A stretch of DNA of 37,375 bases from positions 1-37,375 of the forward strand of contig JAEWFW010000010.1 of NCBI GenBank assembly GCA_023388635.1. The letters run 5' to 3'. The notes below the pieces were generated by a model, which did no database searches, was not told the DNA's origin, and saw only the letters and a program-made list of their open reading frames with translations. Source of the stretch: Bacillota bacterium. Its GTDB lineage: Bacteria > Bacillota > Bacilli > Desulfuribacillales > Desulfuribacillaceae. Made by a program: the position numbers and the translations under genes. This document shows, one piece after another, positions 8,920 through 17,473 of the stretch (position 1 is its first letter; each line of letters starts with the position of its first letter).

Positions 8920-8921
8920 AA

Positions 8922-10211
8922 TCAATTTCCTCCTGTTAAATACTCTGCGATATTTGCAAAGTCAACCGCCGCCTGTTCGCCGGTTTGCATATTTTTAATT
9001 TGTGCTTGTTTTGCTTCCAGCTCCGACTCACCAATAATCAGCGCATACTTCGCTCCTAATCGATTGGCGTTTTTCATCTGCGCTTTCATACTGCGTTTTA
9101 AGAAATCACGTTCGCAACAAAGTCCTGCTTGACGCATCGCATACATCAGCTCTGTGACAACGACGTCGGCAGCATCGTCTAAAACGATCGCATACACGTC
9201 AATCCCCTGCTCACCGGGAATTTCAACCTGTTGTTTTTCCATTGCCAGCAATAAGCGTTCCAGACCGATGGCAAAACCGATACCTGGTGTATCTTGTCCC
9301 CCCAACTCTTCCACAAGCCGGTTGTATCTGCCGCCTCCGCAAATCGTACTCATGGCTCCAATACTATCTTCCATAAATTCAAACGCTGTCTGTGTATAAT
9401 AATCCAATCCCCTGACAAGTCTCGGGTTAATATGGAAAGGAATGTTCATCACCGTTAAATGCTGCTTCACCTGCTCGAAATGATCTTTACACGTATCGCA
9501 TAAACAATCGATCAGCAGCGGCGTATCTTTGGTCACTTCTTGGCACTGTTTGTTCTTGCAATCGAGTACCCGCAACGGATTGCGCTCTAACCTTTGATTA
9601 CAGTCTTCACACAAATCTCCGCGTAACGGAGTCAGATGGGCAATCATCGCTTCCTTATGTGCCTGACGGCAGACCGGACATCCAACGCTGTTAATTTCCA
9701 GACGGATGTTTTTCAAGCCTAAATCCGCGAACAAATGATTAGCAAAGGAAATGACCTCCGCATCGATGCTCGGCTGATCGGTGCCAAAAAATTCAATGCC
9801 GAACTGTGTAAACTGTCTGTTTCGTCCTGCCTGCGGGCGCTCATAACGGAACATCGGTCCCATATAATACAATTTCACAGGCTGCGGCAGAGCATACATT
9901 TTATGAGCGACAAAGGCGCGTACGGTCGACGCCGTACCTTCCGGGCGCAATGTGAACGATTTCAAATCCTGCTTGTCCTGATTCGCTTTGTTCTGAATAG
10001 AAAACGTAAACATCTCTTTCTGGACAATATCCGTCGTATCTCCTACGCCGCGTTGAAACAGCTCTGTATATTCGAAGATTGGCGTACGCACTTCAGAAAT
10101 CCGGTAGCGTTTGCACCATTCACGGATCTTCTCTTCTAAGTATTGCCACTTAACCGATTCTTCCGGTAAAACGTCGTATGTCCCGCGCGGTGTACCAAGC
10201 ACTTCACTCAA
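8922..10211 (-). CDS. hisS: Histidine-tRNA ligase
   Basis: A class II synthetase of 429 aa that charges tRNA(His). Motif 2 (YERPQAGRNRQFTQFGIEFFG), the histidine signature LVRGLDYYTQTAFEF and motif 3 (GIGFAIGLERLLLAM) are all present, followed by the anticodon-binding domain (about 335-429). The middle carries Cys pairs (CPVC, CEDC, CKNKQC, CDTC), which suggests a zinc site of the insertion domain seen in many Bacillota HisS. The start chosen is TTG 10211, 7-8 bases after AGGGAGG (10226-10219). A frame extending to TTG 10229 would place the ribosome binding site inside the gene. It is transcribed through the T-box leader with aspS. Confidence 0.95.
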   Translation of the reverse strand: MSEVLGTPRGTYDVLPEESVKWQYLEEKIREWCKRYRISEVRTPIFEYTELFQRGVGDTTDIVQKEMFTFSIQNKANQDKQDLKSFTLRPEGTASTVRAFVAHKMYALPQPVKLYYMGPMFRYERPQAGRNRQFTQFGIEFFGTDQPSIDAEVISFANHLFADLGLKNIRLEINSVGCPVCRQAHKEAMIAHLTPLRGDLCEDCNQRLERNPLRVLDCKNKQCQEVTKDTPLLIDCLCDTCKDHFEQVKQHLTVMNIPFHINPRLVRGLDYYTQTAFEFMEDSIGAMSTICGGGRYNRLVEELGGQDTPGIGFAIGLERLLLAMEKQQVEIPGEQGIDVYAIVLDDAADVVVTELMYAMRQAGLCCERDFLKRSMKAQMKNANRLGAKYALIIGESELEAKQAQIKNMQTGEQAAVDFANIAEYLTGGN

Positions 10212-10254
10212 CGATAAAACCTCCCTCAATAATGTAAATCAAAAAAACAATAAC

Positions 10255-10524
10255 AAAAAAAGCACCAATCCCCGAAAACATATAGGGACGAGAGCTTATA
10301 ACCCGTGGTGCCACCCTAGTTAGTGCTTTAAAACCAAACACTCACTTTATGCCATGTAACGTATTGGCGACGGCTCTGGAAGAGCAACAAAATAAAAGAG
10401 ATGTTAGCGCAATTCATTGCAGATAGGTGTTTCAGCCTCGCACCTACTCTCTTTACAGCATGGAAAAACTGCGCAGTCTCTATGTCGATTTCATATGCAT
10501 TTTTTGCTATAAAATATAATATCA
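10255..10524 (-). promoter_or_regulatory. T-box leader of hisS-aspS
   Basis: Read on the minus strand, the leader carries the invariant T-box sequence AGGGTGGCACCACGGG (10317-10302). An intrinsic terminator follows: GCACCA (10311-10306) pairs with TGGTGC (10267-10262) ahead of a T run. A stem I-like region with the conserved AGAGAGTAGGTG and GCTGAAA elements lies upstream (about 10485-10395). T-boxes read uncharged tRNA through a specifier codon. A CAT (His) triplet at 10403-10401, in the unpaired 3' side of stem I, is compatible with His, but I could not fold the RNA, so the specifier is tentative. Confidence 0.9.
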
Positions 10525-12018
10525 ATCGCTATCATACATGTTTCGTCGTTCGTTTGTCAATATTTGCGGCAATTGTTTTTGCTTTTTTTCAATGACTTCC
10601 GCAATCGAACGAATATAAAAATTCGGATTGACCGGATTCGCCAGACGCTCCAGCTTCCCTGAATCGGCGTCAATCATTTTGCTTACTGCCCCGCAACCGA
10701 TGCCGATGATCGGCATTGACTCTTCCATGCTGAAAATATTATATAGCGAATGCTTGCCCGGCAAAGCATATCCGACATTCTCCATATTTCCGGCAATATT
10801 TTTTTGCCTGTATAAATAATACGGCAGATAACCATTGGCTTTCGCCCAAGGCTGTGCGATCGACAACATATCATCAATATTCGTGCCGTGTTTAAATTGC
10901 TCCAGTTCCCACTGCCTCTGCAATGTCGACTTCGTTTTCAACGCCAGGGCGTGCATCGTAATCGCCTCCGGGCGCAGATGCTCCAATTGTGCCAGAGTGA
11001 ATGCCACATCATCGACCGTTTCACCTGGCAGTCCCAGGATTATATCCATATTAATATGCGAAAAACCGATTTGTCTGGCGGTCTCATACGCGCCTAGCAC
11101 ATCGTCCGTCGTATGCCTTCTATTTAAAGCACGCAATGTGTGGTCACGAAATGTCTGGGGATTGATGCTGATGCGTTCGACGCCCATACGTTTCAGCGTC
11201 AGCAACTGTTCCCGCGAAATGGCATCGGCTCTGCCTGCTTCAAACGATATTTCTCCGCAAGCCAACGGCATCAATTCTCCAATAGCTAATGCGTACTGCT
11301 CAAATTCCGCAAATAACTGTTCAATTTGCCCGACAGTCAACGTAGACGGTGTACCGCCCCCGACATAGACTGAGGCAATCCGCAGTTGATATCGCCTGAT
11401 CCATGACAACACGGAACGCAATTCATCAAGCAGCGCGGAAAAGTATGCACTTTGCTCTGCTTCTCCCGAACAAATATGACCGCCGAATGTACAATAACTG
11501 CATTTTGACGGGCAATAGGGAATACCGATATATAAACTAATCGATGACCGATCGGCGTATTGCGATAAAACAGGGCGCTGAATGTCATAGACTTGCTCTA
11601 ATAGCCGTATTTTATTTTCTTTGATCAGATACAATGTATTGGCTATTTGACGTGTTTTCGCTTGCGAATGCGCCTCATGAAGTTTTCGGTACAATTTCTG
11701 CGGACGTATACCCGTGAGGATTCCCCAGGGTAATTCCACATCACGCAATTGCTCGATCGAAGACACAAACAGATGCGCTACAAATTGTTTCATTGTGCAC
11801 CGATCCTGTGAAATCGTCAACCGCCTGCAATAATTTTCAGGCAAATACCGAAAATCGCCTACATATAATAAACCATCCATTTCCACATCAATGCAATATG
11901 CGTACTCACTGTATACATCTAAAAATTCCGGTTGCATACCGAATACAGCCAGATGCAGATGTGCGACTTCTCTGGTTGCTGCTTTAGCCGTTTCATTAAG
12001 ATATACTGGGATAACCAT
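10522..12018 (-). CDS. hemZ: Radical SAM coproporphyrinogen III oxidase-like protein HemZ
   Basis: A 498-aa radical SAM protein of the HemN/HemZ type, which oxidatively decarboxylates coproporphyrinogen III without oxygen during haem synthesis. The cluster motif CPSKCSYCTFGG (CX3CX2C) sits near residue 180. It is followed by the SAM-binding 'YVGGGTPS' and an 'E-x-GR' region typical of the family. An extra N-terminal domain of about 160 residues distinguishes HemZ from the shorter HemN/HemW, and 498 aa is the HemZ length. HemZ's exact reaction is less well proven than HemN's. Start ATG 12018 has AGGAGG 6 bases upstream, so the longer frame to 12042 is discarded. A haem route fits the respiratory genes at the other end of the window. 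Confidence 0.88.
   Translation of the reverse strand: MVIPVYLNETAKAATREVAHLHLAVFGMQPEFLDVYSEYAYCIDVEMDGLLYVGDFRYLPENYCRRLTISQDRCTMKQFVAHLFVSSIEQLRDVELPWGILTGIRPQKLYRKLHEAHSQAKTRQIANTLYLIKENKIRLLEQVYDIQRPVLSQYADRSSISLYIGIPYCPSKCSYCTFGGHICSGEAEQSAYFSALLDELRSVLSWIRRYQLRIASVYVGGGTPSTLTVGQIEQLFAEFEQYALAIGELMPLACGEISFEAGRADAISREQLLTLKRMGVERISINPQTFRDHTLRALNRRHTTDDVLGAYETARQIGFSHINMDIILGLPGETVDDVAFTLAQLEHLRPEAITMHALALKTKSTLQRQWELEQFKHGTNIDDMLSIAQPWAKANGYLPYYLYRQKNIAGNMENVGYALPGKHSLYNIFSMEESMPIIGIGCGAVSKMIDADSGKLERLANPVNPNFYIRSIAEVIEKKQKQLPQILTNERRNMYDSD
10531..10560 (-). promoter_or_regulatory. Promoter of hisS-aspS inside the end of hemZ
   Basis: On the minus strand TTGACA (10560-10555) and TATGAT (10536-10531) are 18 bases apart, a near-consensus sigma-A promoter. 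It lies within the last codons of hemZ, so hisS-aspS need not depend on transcription from hemZ. The predicted RNA start, near 10524, agrees with the length expected for the T-box leader. Confidence 0.75.
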
Positions 12019-12076
12019 GTTCAGCCTCCTGTTGTCCACCATACATCTTAATGATAGAATATTTTCCGTCGATTGA

Positions 12077-12241
12077 CTATTGCTTTTTCACAATACATTC
12101 AACCCATTGTCTATTTTCGTAAAAATCAGGTCCCAATTTGTCGTGAAAAAAAGTTTCAAATGTGTTTGTACTCTGCTGTTCCATATTGTTAAGTGTTAAA
12201 TTTTTCCTAGCAACATCTTCATGTTTTTTTGAAATACGCAT
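12077..12241 (-). CDS. Small protein of 54 aa upstream of hemZ
   Basis: An intact frame of 54 codons runs from ATG 12241 to TAG 12077, with AAGGAGA (12257-12251) 9 bases before the start. The product begins MRISKKHEDVARKN and ends QWVECIVKKQ. It is basic, hydrophilic and probably helical, with one Cys and no membrane segment. I do not recognise it. It runs the same way as hemZ and ends 58 bases before it, so the two could share a transcript. The strong ribosome binding site is the main evidence that it is expressed; it could also be a stable fragment of a larger lost gene. Confidence 0.55.
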   Translation of the reverse strand: MRISKKHEDVARKNLTLNNMEQQSTNTFETFFHDKLGPDFYENRQWVECIVKKQ

Positions 12242-12358
12242 AGATTGTATTCTCCTTATATAGTAAAATAAAATAAGACTTGATTAGGTGGATTTTTCAC
12301 CACAAACTGTTTGCTTCAAAACAAATAGTTGTCAAAAACAACTGAGAGGATGTCTTCA

Positions 12359-14335
12359 ATGTTGCGTCAATTGCGATATCTGTTTTTCTTCACCAGCTTA
12401 ATAGTAGTATTTGCTTTTCACGGGCTTGTTGATGCAAAACAAGCGATCATTAATGTCGATGTCATAAATGTCCGGTCCGGTCCCGGCACCGAATACGATT
12501 TAATACATAAACTTTCCAAAAATGCTGCTTACCCGATTGTTGAGGAAAAAGACGATTGGTACAAAATTACATATGATACGAACAAAACAGGTTGGATTGC
12601 CGGTTGGTATGTCACCGTACAAGAATCTTTGCAAAATCAGCCGACAAATTCCGGCAATAATGCTTCGCCAGGTAATACTGCACCTGGCAACGCTACGACT
12701 GGCACTGCCGGTAATACTACCTCCGGCAACCCTGCTCCCAGTAATCCTAGCAGTGCTGTTCCCGGTAATGCCGCTTCCGGCAATGCAATAACAGGTGCTG
12801 GGAAAACGCAAGTAGTTGAATCGACAATCCAGAACCTAAATGTGCGCAGTGGACCGAGTACGACTTTCTCGATCGTCAAGGCAATTCATCCCAATGAATT
12901 CTACCCTGTAGTCAACGACAATGGAGAATGGATGGAAATACAGCTCACCGAGCAAATGAACGGCTGGGTCGCCAAGCAATTTGTCAAGGTGACAACTCGA
13001 AATACTGAAACTGTCGTAAAAGCAAAGTCTGTCACCGTCACGGTCGGTATCCTTAATTTACGTGCTGAACCCAATACAAGCAGCACGATTCTCGACAAAT
13101 TGACCCAAGGGCAAAATGTCGAACTGCTGGAAGCCAAAGATAACTGGTACAAAGTCCGCACCAATGGCATAACGGGCTGGGTCGCATCTGAATATGTACG
13201 CCAGAATGTCACCGATGCCGTTGCGCCACCGGGTGCAACAACTCCGAATGGTACTGATTCGGCAACACCGGCACCTAACGGATCGAATACGTCTCCACAA
13301 CCGAACAATACTGGAGATACTAACACCAGTGGACAGGAAAAACCGACAGAAAATCAAGCAATCATCAATGCGACTGTTTTAAATATTCGTTCCGGTCCCG
13401 GAACGACCTATGATTCGATCGGTAAGTTACAACAAAATGACGTCGTCAAAATATTAGAACAAAAAGACGAATGGCTAAAAATCAGTTTTGGCAGTACCGA
13501 AGGTTGGGTAGCCGGTGAGTATGTAACTGTACAAAAAGCTACTCCGTCGGTCAGTGAAGTGCCTAAAGTGATCGTTCCAACGAATGGCATCAATATTCGC
13601 AGCGGACCGGGTACCAATTTCGACGTCGTCTTGAGCGCCAATGAAGGAGATACATTCAATATCACTAAAACCGACGGTGATTGGTATGAAATTGCGTTGC
13701 CAAATGCCAAGAAAGGCTATATAGCCAGTTGGGTCGTAAAAACCGACGGCATCGTCAGCCAAAACAATGACAGCTCGGTTGCCGGGCTGCTCAAAGGAAA
13801 AACGATTGTCGTCGATGCAGGACACGGCGGCATTGATTCCGGCGTCATCGGCAGTTATTACAAAACACTGGAGAAAGATCTGACATTACCGACAGCATTG
13901 CTGCTTGAAAGCAAATTAAAAGCTGCCGGAGCAAACGTCATCATGACGCGCAACAAAGACGTCTATCTGAACCTCCAGCAGCGCGTCAACGTGTCTGTCA
14001 ATCACAAAGCGGATGCTTTTATTAGTATTCACTACAATTCCAACCATAATTCGTCGATTAACGGCACAATCGTCTACCATTACACGGCAAGCGGAGAAGA
14101 TGCCAAACTGGCAAAAATCATCCAGCAAGAAATGGTACATCGCAATGGTATGACAAACTTGGGCGCTCGTCAGGATAATTTTTACGTTTTGCGGGAAAAC
14201 CCTCAATTGGCAGTGTTGGTAGAAGTGGCTTTCCTCAGTAACAAGAACGATGAACAAATTTCACGCTCAAGCTCTTTCCAAGAAAAATCAGCCGAAGGAG
14301 TGTTCCAGGGAATTCTCAAATACTTTAACAAGTAA
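12359..14335 (+). CDS. Secreted N-acetylmuramoyl-L-alanine amidase with five SH3b domains
   Basis: A 658-aa cell-wall hydrolase that cuts the amide bond between MurNAc and L-Ala. A signal peptide (LRYLFFFTSLIVVFAFHGLVDA) is followed by five bacterial SH3 repeats, each with an 'NVRSGPGT'-like motif (variants NLRAEPNT, NIRSGPGT) and ending 'GWxAxxYV'. A Pro/Asn/Gly/Thr-rich linker (about 95-145) separates repeats 1 and 2, another separates 3 and 4. The last 180 residues are an Amidase_3 domain with its zinc ligands and catalytic Glu in DAGHGG, EKDLTL, SIHYNSN and VEVAFLSN. SH3b domains bind peptidoglycan. ATG 12359 is chosen, 9 bases after GAGAGG (12344-12349); the frame is open back to TTG 12329. 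A short dyad AGTTGT/ACAACT (12327-12343) lies just before the ribosome binding site. Confidence 0.93.
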   Translation: MLRQLRYLFFFTSLIVVFAFHGLVDAKQAIINVDVINVRSGPGTEYDLIHKLSKNAAYPIVEEKDDWYKITYDTNKTGWIAGWYVTVQESLQNQPTNSGNNASPGNTAPGNATTGTAGNTTSGNPAPSNPSSAVPGNAASGNAITGAGKTQVVESTIQNLNVRSGPSTTFSIVKAIHPNEFYPVVNDNGEWMEIQLTEQMNGWVAKQFVKVTTRNTETVVKAKSVTVTVGILNLRAEPNTSSTILDKLTQGQNVELLEAKDNWYKVRTNGITGWVASEYVRQNVTDAVAPPGATTPNGTDSATPAPNGSNTSPQPNNTGDTNTSGQEKPTENQAIINATVLNIRSGPGTTYDSIGKLQQNDVVKILEQKDEWLKISFGSTEGWVAGEYVTVQKATPSVSEVPKVIVPTNGINIRSGPGTNFDVVLSANEGDTFNITKTDGDWYEIALPNAKKGYIASWVVKTDGIVSQNNDSSVAGLLKGKTIVVDAGHGGIDSGVIGSYYKTLEKDLTLPTALLLESKLKAAGANVIMTRNKDVYLNLQQRVNVSVNHKADAFISIHYNSNHNSSINGTIVYHYTASGEDAKLAKIIQQEMVHRNGMTNLGARQDNFYVLRENPQLAVLVEVAFLSNKNDEQISRSSSFQEKSAEGVFQGILKYFNK

Positions 14336-14351
14336 TAACGACTGAAAAGCA

Positions 14352-14379
14352 AAACGGCGCAGCCTCGGCTGCGTCGTTT
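14352..14379 (+). terminator. Terminator of the amidase gene
   Basis: A 13-bp stem (14352-14364 with 14367-14379, one G-T wobble) with a 2-base gap as loop is followed by TTCTTATAT. It begins 17 bases after the amidase stop. Confidence 0.8.
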
Positions 14380-14523
14380 CTTATATCATAATTATTGACG
14401 ATTTAATTCACACTATTGACAATTGATCTACATTATTTAACGATTCGATATTTTTTGTATCCGAGAAGTCGAGCATCCTCGAATTGGCTTTGGTATGATG
14501 TAACTACGGAAAGGAGGGAACAA

Positions 14524-15399
14524 ATGCTACACGAATTAAACCATGTAATTGACTATATCGAAAACCATTTGACCGATGATCTATCGCTTGAAAAAATTGC
14601 CGAATACGCCGGAGTTTCCGACTATCACTTTCGCAAGATATTTTTTTATCTTTCAGGGTTGACCTTGAATGAATACATTAAGAACAGGAAATTGTCGGAA
14701 GCAAATAAGGATTTGTTGCACGGAGAAAAGGTGACGGACATCGCTTTCAAATATGGTTACCAGTCAATAGACGGCTTTACGCGGGCATTCAAGAAATGGA
14801 GCGGCTTCTTGCCATCGGATGTAATAAAAACAGGCATCAGTAAATCGTTTCCCAAATTTTCATTCATCATCACTGTCAAAGGAGGAATTTCTATGGAATT
14901 TAGAATTACAGACAAGCCGGCATTTCATTTAGTCGGCGTCAGCAAACGTGTTCCAATGCAATTTGAAGGAGTCAATAACGAAATTGTCAAACTTGCGGAG
15001 AGCATAACAGACGAACAAAGAAAAGAAATGCGTTCCCTGCAAAATATCGAGCCTTATGAAATTGTCAACGCTTCTTATGACGCCGACGCTAATTTCATGA
15101 AGGAAGAGGGAGACTTAACTCACTTAATAGGTGTTTTAACGACCGAAGAACAAGTGAGTGATTTATTAGAAAAAGTGCCGGTGGAAGCCTGCACATGGGC
15201 TATATTTCCGAATGAAGGACCATTCCCTTCTACATTACAAAACACAATGGCAAAAATATATGCGGAATGGCTGCCCGTGTCCGATTACGAAGTAATCAAC
15301 GCACCTTCTTTTTCTTTCACAAAAATGAATCAGCACAAAGACGCCTACGCTTATAGTGAAGTATGGATTCCTGTGCGAAAAATCGTCACTAAGGGTTAA
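14524..15399 (+). CDS. AraC-family regulator with GyrI-like effector domain
   Basis: A 291-aa transcription regulator. Residues 1-105 hold the two helix-turn-helix motifs of the AraC/XylS family (LSLEKIAEYAGVSDYHFRKIF and VTDIAFKYGYQSIDGFTRAFKKW). Residues of about 125-291 are a GyrI/Rob-like domain (FHLVGVSKRVPM ... AYSEVWIPV) that usually binds small hydrophobic or cationic compounds. The domain order, DNA-binding first, is that of Rob-type regulators. ATG 14524 has AAAGGAGGG just upstream, so the frame before it (from 14416) is not coding. It stands alone between two terminators; the target may be itself or distant genes. The ligand cannot be read from the sequence. Confidence 0.9.
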   Translation: MLHELNHVIDYIENHLTDDLSLEKIAEYAGVSDYHFRKIFFYLSGLTLNEYIKNRKLSEANKDLLHGEKVTDIAFKYGYQSIDGFTRAFKKWSGFLPSDVIKTGISKSFPKFSFIITVKGGISMEFRITDKPAFHLVGVSKRVPMQFEGVNNEIVKLAESITDEQRKEMRSLQNIEPYEIVNASYDADANFMKEEGDLTHLIGVLTTEEQVSDLLEKVPVEACTWAIFPNEGPFPSTLQNTMAKIYAEWLPVSDYEVINAPSFSFTKMNQHKDAYAYSEVWIPVRKIVTKG

Positions 15400-15434
15400 C
15401 AGCATACGCCACTATTAACACCTACAGCAGCATA

Positions 15435-15486
15435 AAAATCGCCGTTTGACTATGTTCCTCTACACGTATAGTCAAACGGCGATTTT
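15435..15486. terminator. Bidirectional terminator between convergent genes
   Basis: A perfect 19-bp stem (15435-15453 with 15468-15486) with a 14-base loop. T-rich runs flank it on both strands. It ends both the AraC-type gene and the convergent Dabb gene. Confidence 0.9.
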
Positions 15487-15499
15487 AAATTTTTGTACC

Positions 15500-15799
15500 T
15501 TACTCCACGTAATCCATACACATACGGTTACAAACAAATCCCCGGATAAATTGACCAATCCGTACATGTTCCGGATGTGCCTGGTATTCAGCCAATACCT
15601 GCTCATCGGCAAACAGACTCGTAAGCATGATATCGGCATTGCTTGTCGCCAATGGAGAAATGATAACTTCTATTTCGATCACGCCAGGTATGATTCCCCG
15701 CAGTTCCTCCAATTGCTCTTTCATTGCCTGGGCATTCTCCTGCTTCTGTTGTTCAGAAAGCCCCTCTTGAAAATTCCACATTACAATATGTCGTATCAT
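15500..15799 (-). CDS. Dabb (stress-responsive alpha/beta barrel) protein
   Basis: A 99-aa protein that fits the Dabb fold, a dimeric ferredoxin-like barrel. It begins MIRHIVMWNF, has the 'IPGVIEIEV' strand and ends 'IRGFVCNRMCMDYVE'. The family includes stress-induced proteins and some small-molecule enzymes, so no reaction can be assigned. ATG 15799 lies 8 bases after GAGGGG; a GTG directly upstream is in frame but lacks correct spacing. It is 17 bases downstream of the TSUP transporter gene and probably in the same transcript. Confidence 0.85.
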   Translation of the reverse strand: MIRHIVMWNFQEGLSEQQKQENAQAMKEQLEELRGIIPGVIEIEVIISPLATSNADIMLTSLFADEQVLAEYQAHPEHVRIGQFIRGFVCNRMCMDYVE

Positions 15800-15816
15800 C
15801 ACTTACACCCCTCATT

Positions 15817-16593
15817 TTAGATAAAAAAATCAATTAACATTTTTCCCAAAAGCAGCACCATCACAACCAGCATCATCGGTCTGATGAACTTCGCGCCGCG
15901 TTTGATCGCAAAACCGGAACCGATATAGTTACCGACGATGCCACAAATCGCTGCCGGAATCGCTATTTTATACAGAATCGTTCCCGCAAAGGCAAACGTA
16001 ACTAAGGAAGCGTAGTTCGAGGCAAGATTGAGCACTTTGGCATTGCCCGAGGCAGTACGCAGATCATATTTCATGATCATCGTATAAGCAAAGATCGCAA
16101 ATGTCCCTGTTCCCGGTCCGAACAATCCATCATATCCACCGATCAAGAAACCGATCGCCATTGCCAAAATCCAGACTTTCACGCCTTGCAATTGCGCCGC
16201 CAGATTTTCCTCACCGTAATTCCTCTTGAACATGATAATTACGGCGACAATCGGCAAAATAAATACCAACATACCTTTTAGTACTTGCTCATCGAGCAAT
16301 AGGACGATTTTCGAAGCAATTCCCGAACCAATAAAAGAGCCGACTGCGGAAACGAGCGCTACTTTCAAATCCAACGTGCCGTTGAGAAAAAAACGCGCCG
16401 CCGAAAATGTCGTTCCAAAGGCAGAAGAAAATTTATTGCACCCGTACGCCTGATGCGGTGGCAATCCGACAAATATGTATGCCGGCAGCGATATAATTCC
16501 ACCTCCGCCGGCAACAGAATCGACAAATCCTGCAAGAAAAACCATTACACAAACAAACAACATGGATTCCCACGTCACGCTGATTAACTCCAA
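15817..16593 (-). CDS. TSUP-family (TauE/SafE) membrane permease
   Basis: A 258-aa integral membrane protein of the TauE/SafE (TSUP) family, with about eight membrane segments and the family's two glycine-rich repeats: 'GFVDSVAGGGGIISLPAYI' near the N terminus and 'GGYDGLFGPGTGTF' near residue 155. Members export or take up sulfite, sulfonates and other anions, so the substrate is unknown. The start is TTG 16593, downstream of GGGGAG (16610-16605). The gene faces away from the DUF4342 operon across a 299-base spacer. A small dyad ACCTC-TAT-GAGGT (16650-16662) lies in that spacer near an AT-rich promoter-like stretch. Confidence 0.9.
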   Translation of the reverse strand: MELISVTWESMLFVCVMVFLAGFVDSVAGGGGIISLPAYIFVGLPPHQAYGCNKFSSAFGTTFSAARFFLNGTLDLKVALVSAVGSFIGSGIASKIVLLLDEQVLKGMLVFILPIVAVIIMFKRNYGEENLAAQLQGVKVWILAMAIGFLIGGYDGLFGPGTGTFAIFAYTMIMKYDLRTASGNAKVLNLASNYASLVTFAFAGTILYKIAIPAAICGIVGNYIGSGFAIKRGAKFIRPMMLVVMVLLLGKMLIDFFI

Positions 16594-16782
16594 GACAACC
16601 TTTTCTCCCCTCTTTTTGTAGGTTCATTAAAGAAAAAATAACCATTTTCACCTCTATGAGGTATAATAACACTAGATACATGGATATACAGCAATCATAC
16701 ATGCGTCTCAGGAATCTGCATCTATTTTACCACATGGTAGCAACCCTGCGCTGAAAAATAAAGTGTTAGTCAGCGGATAAAT

Positions 16783-16861
16783 TTCTGATAAACATTCCAG
16801 TGAAACTCTAATACAATTCTAATCTTTTGTTAATTACATTCAAAGACGGCGTCGGTATACT
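16783..16861 (+). promoter_or_regulatory. Promoter with phased direct repeats before the DUF4342-RR-HK operon
   Basis: The -10 is TATACT (16856-16861) and a weak -35, ATTACA (16833-16838), is 17 bases upstream. Three heptamers CTCTAAT (16806), TTCTAAT (16817) and TGTTAAT (16828) repeat every 11 bases up to and over the -35. Weaker copies occur at 16795 (TTCCAGT) and 16783 (TTCTGAT). Direct repeats with 11-base phasing are the usual binding sites of PhoB/PhoP-type OmpR regulators, so autoregulation by the response regulator encoded downstream is a reasonable inference. Confidence 0.55.
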
Positions 16862-16892
16862 GAACTTAACAAAGTAAAGGAGGTAATTGACA

Positions 16893-17456
16893 ATGATCAC
16901 ATTAGAACAAGTAGAAAAATTACGCGATCGTACGGGAGTTTCTTGGGAAGAAGCAAAAAAAGCCTTAGAAGAAACAAACGGTGACCTATTGGAAGCCGTG
17001 ATTAACTTAGAAAAACAAAACCGCATTAAGCCACCGCTAACAGGAGGCTATTATCATTCACAAGCAGATGGGCAACAAACGAACCAAGGGAGCTCTCAAA
17101 CATCCCATGACAAAAAATCTCACGGTTCCAGCTTCCGTGAATCGATGGAGCAGTTCCTGAAATGGGCAGGCAGAGTATTGCATAAAGGCAATACGAATAA
17201 CTTCAAAGTGACGAGATACAGTGAAAAAATCATGGCGATTCCTTTGACAGCTATGGTACTGCTGTTGATATTCGCCTTCTACATTGTCATTCCATTGGTG
17301 ATCGTCGGTATGTTCTTCGGTTATCGTTATGGATTTGAAGGACCGGAAATTAACAACCCCTCAGTCAACCGCGTCATGGATTCTGTAGCGAATGCAGCGG
17401 AAAACTTAAAAAAAGACATTGCGAACGGAATGAACGACAATCCTAAAGATGAATAA
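16893..17456 (+). CDS. UBA-like/DUF4342 membrane protein
   Basis: A 187-aa protein. Residues 1-45 (VEKLRDRTGVSWEEAKKAL ... DLLEAVINLE) are a UBA/EF-Ts-type three-helix bundle. Residues of about 90-150 match DUF4342, with 'FKVTRYSEKIMAIPLT' leading into one or two hydrophobic segments (MVLLLIFAFYIVIPLVIVG). The tail is hydrophilic. The function is unknown; DUF4342 proteins are often next to two-component genes. ATG 16893 is 9 bases after AAAGGAGG (16876-16883), and an upstream in-frame TTG is too close. It is 17 bases from the response regulator, so it is the first gene of a three-gene operon and may sense or tune the signal. Confidence 0.85.
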   Translation: MITLEQVEKLRDRTGVSWEEAKKALEETNGDLLEAVINLEKQNRIKPPLTGGYYHSQADGQQTNQGSSQTSHDKKSHGSSFRESMEQFLKWAGRVLHKGNTNNFKVTRYSEKIMAIPLTAMVLLLIFAFYIVIPLVIVGMFFGYRYGFEGPEINNPSVNRVMDSVANAAENLKKDIANGMNDNPKDE

Positions 17457-17473
17457 TAGCAAAGGTGAATACT

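Noticed and set aside
10835..11368. Plus-strand 177-aa frame opposite hemZ.
   Set aside because: It is the reverse-strand shadow of the radical SAM domain and lacks a ribosome binding site.
16650..16667. ACCTC-TAT-GAGGT dyad with TATAAT as an operator and promoter of the TSUP gene.
   Set aside because: The arms are only 5 bp and no acceptable -35 is found at the right distance on either strand.
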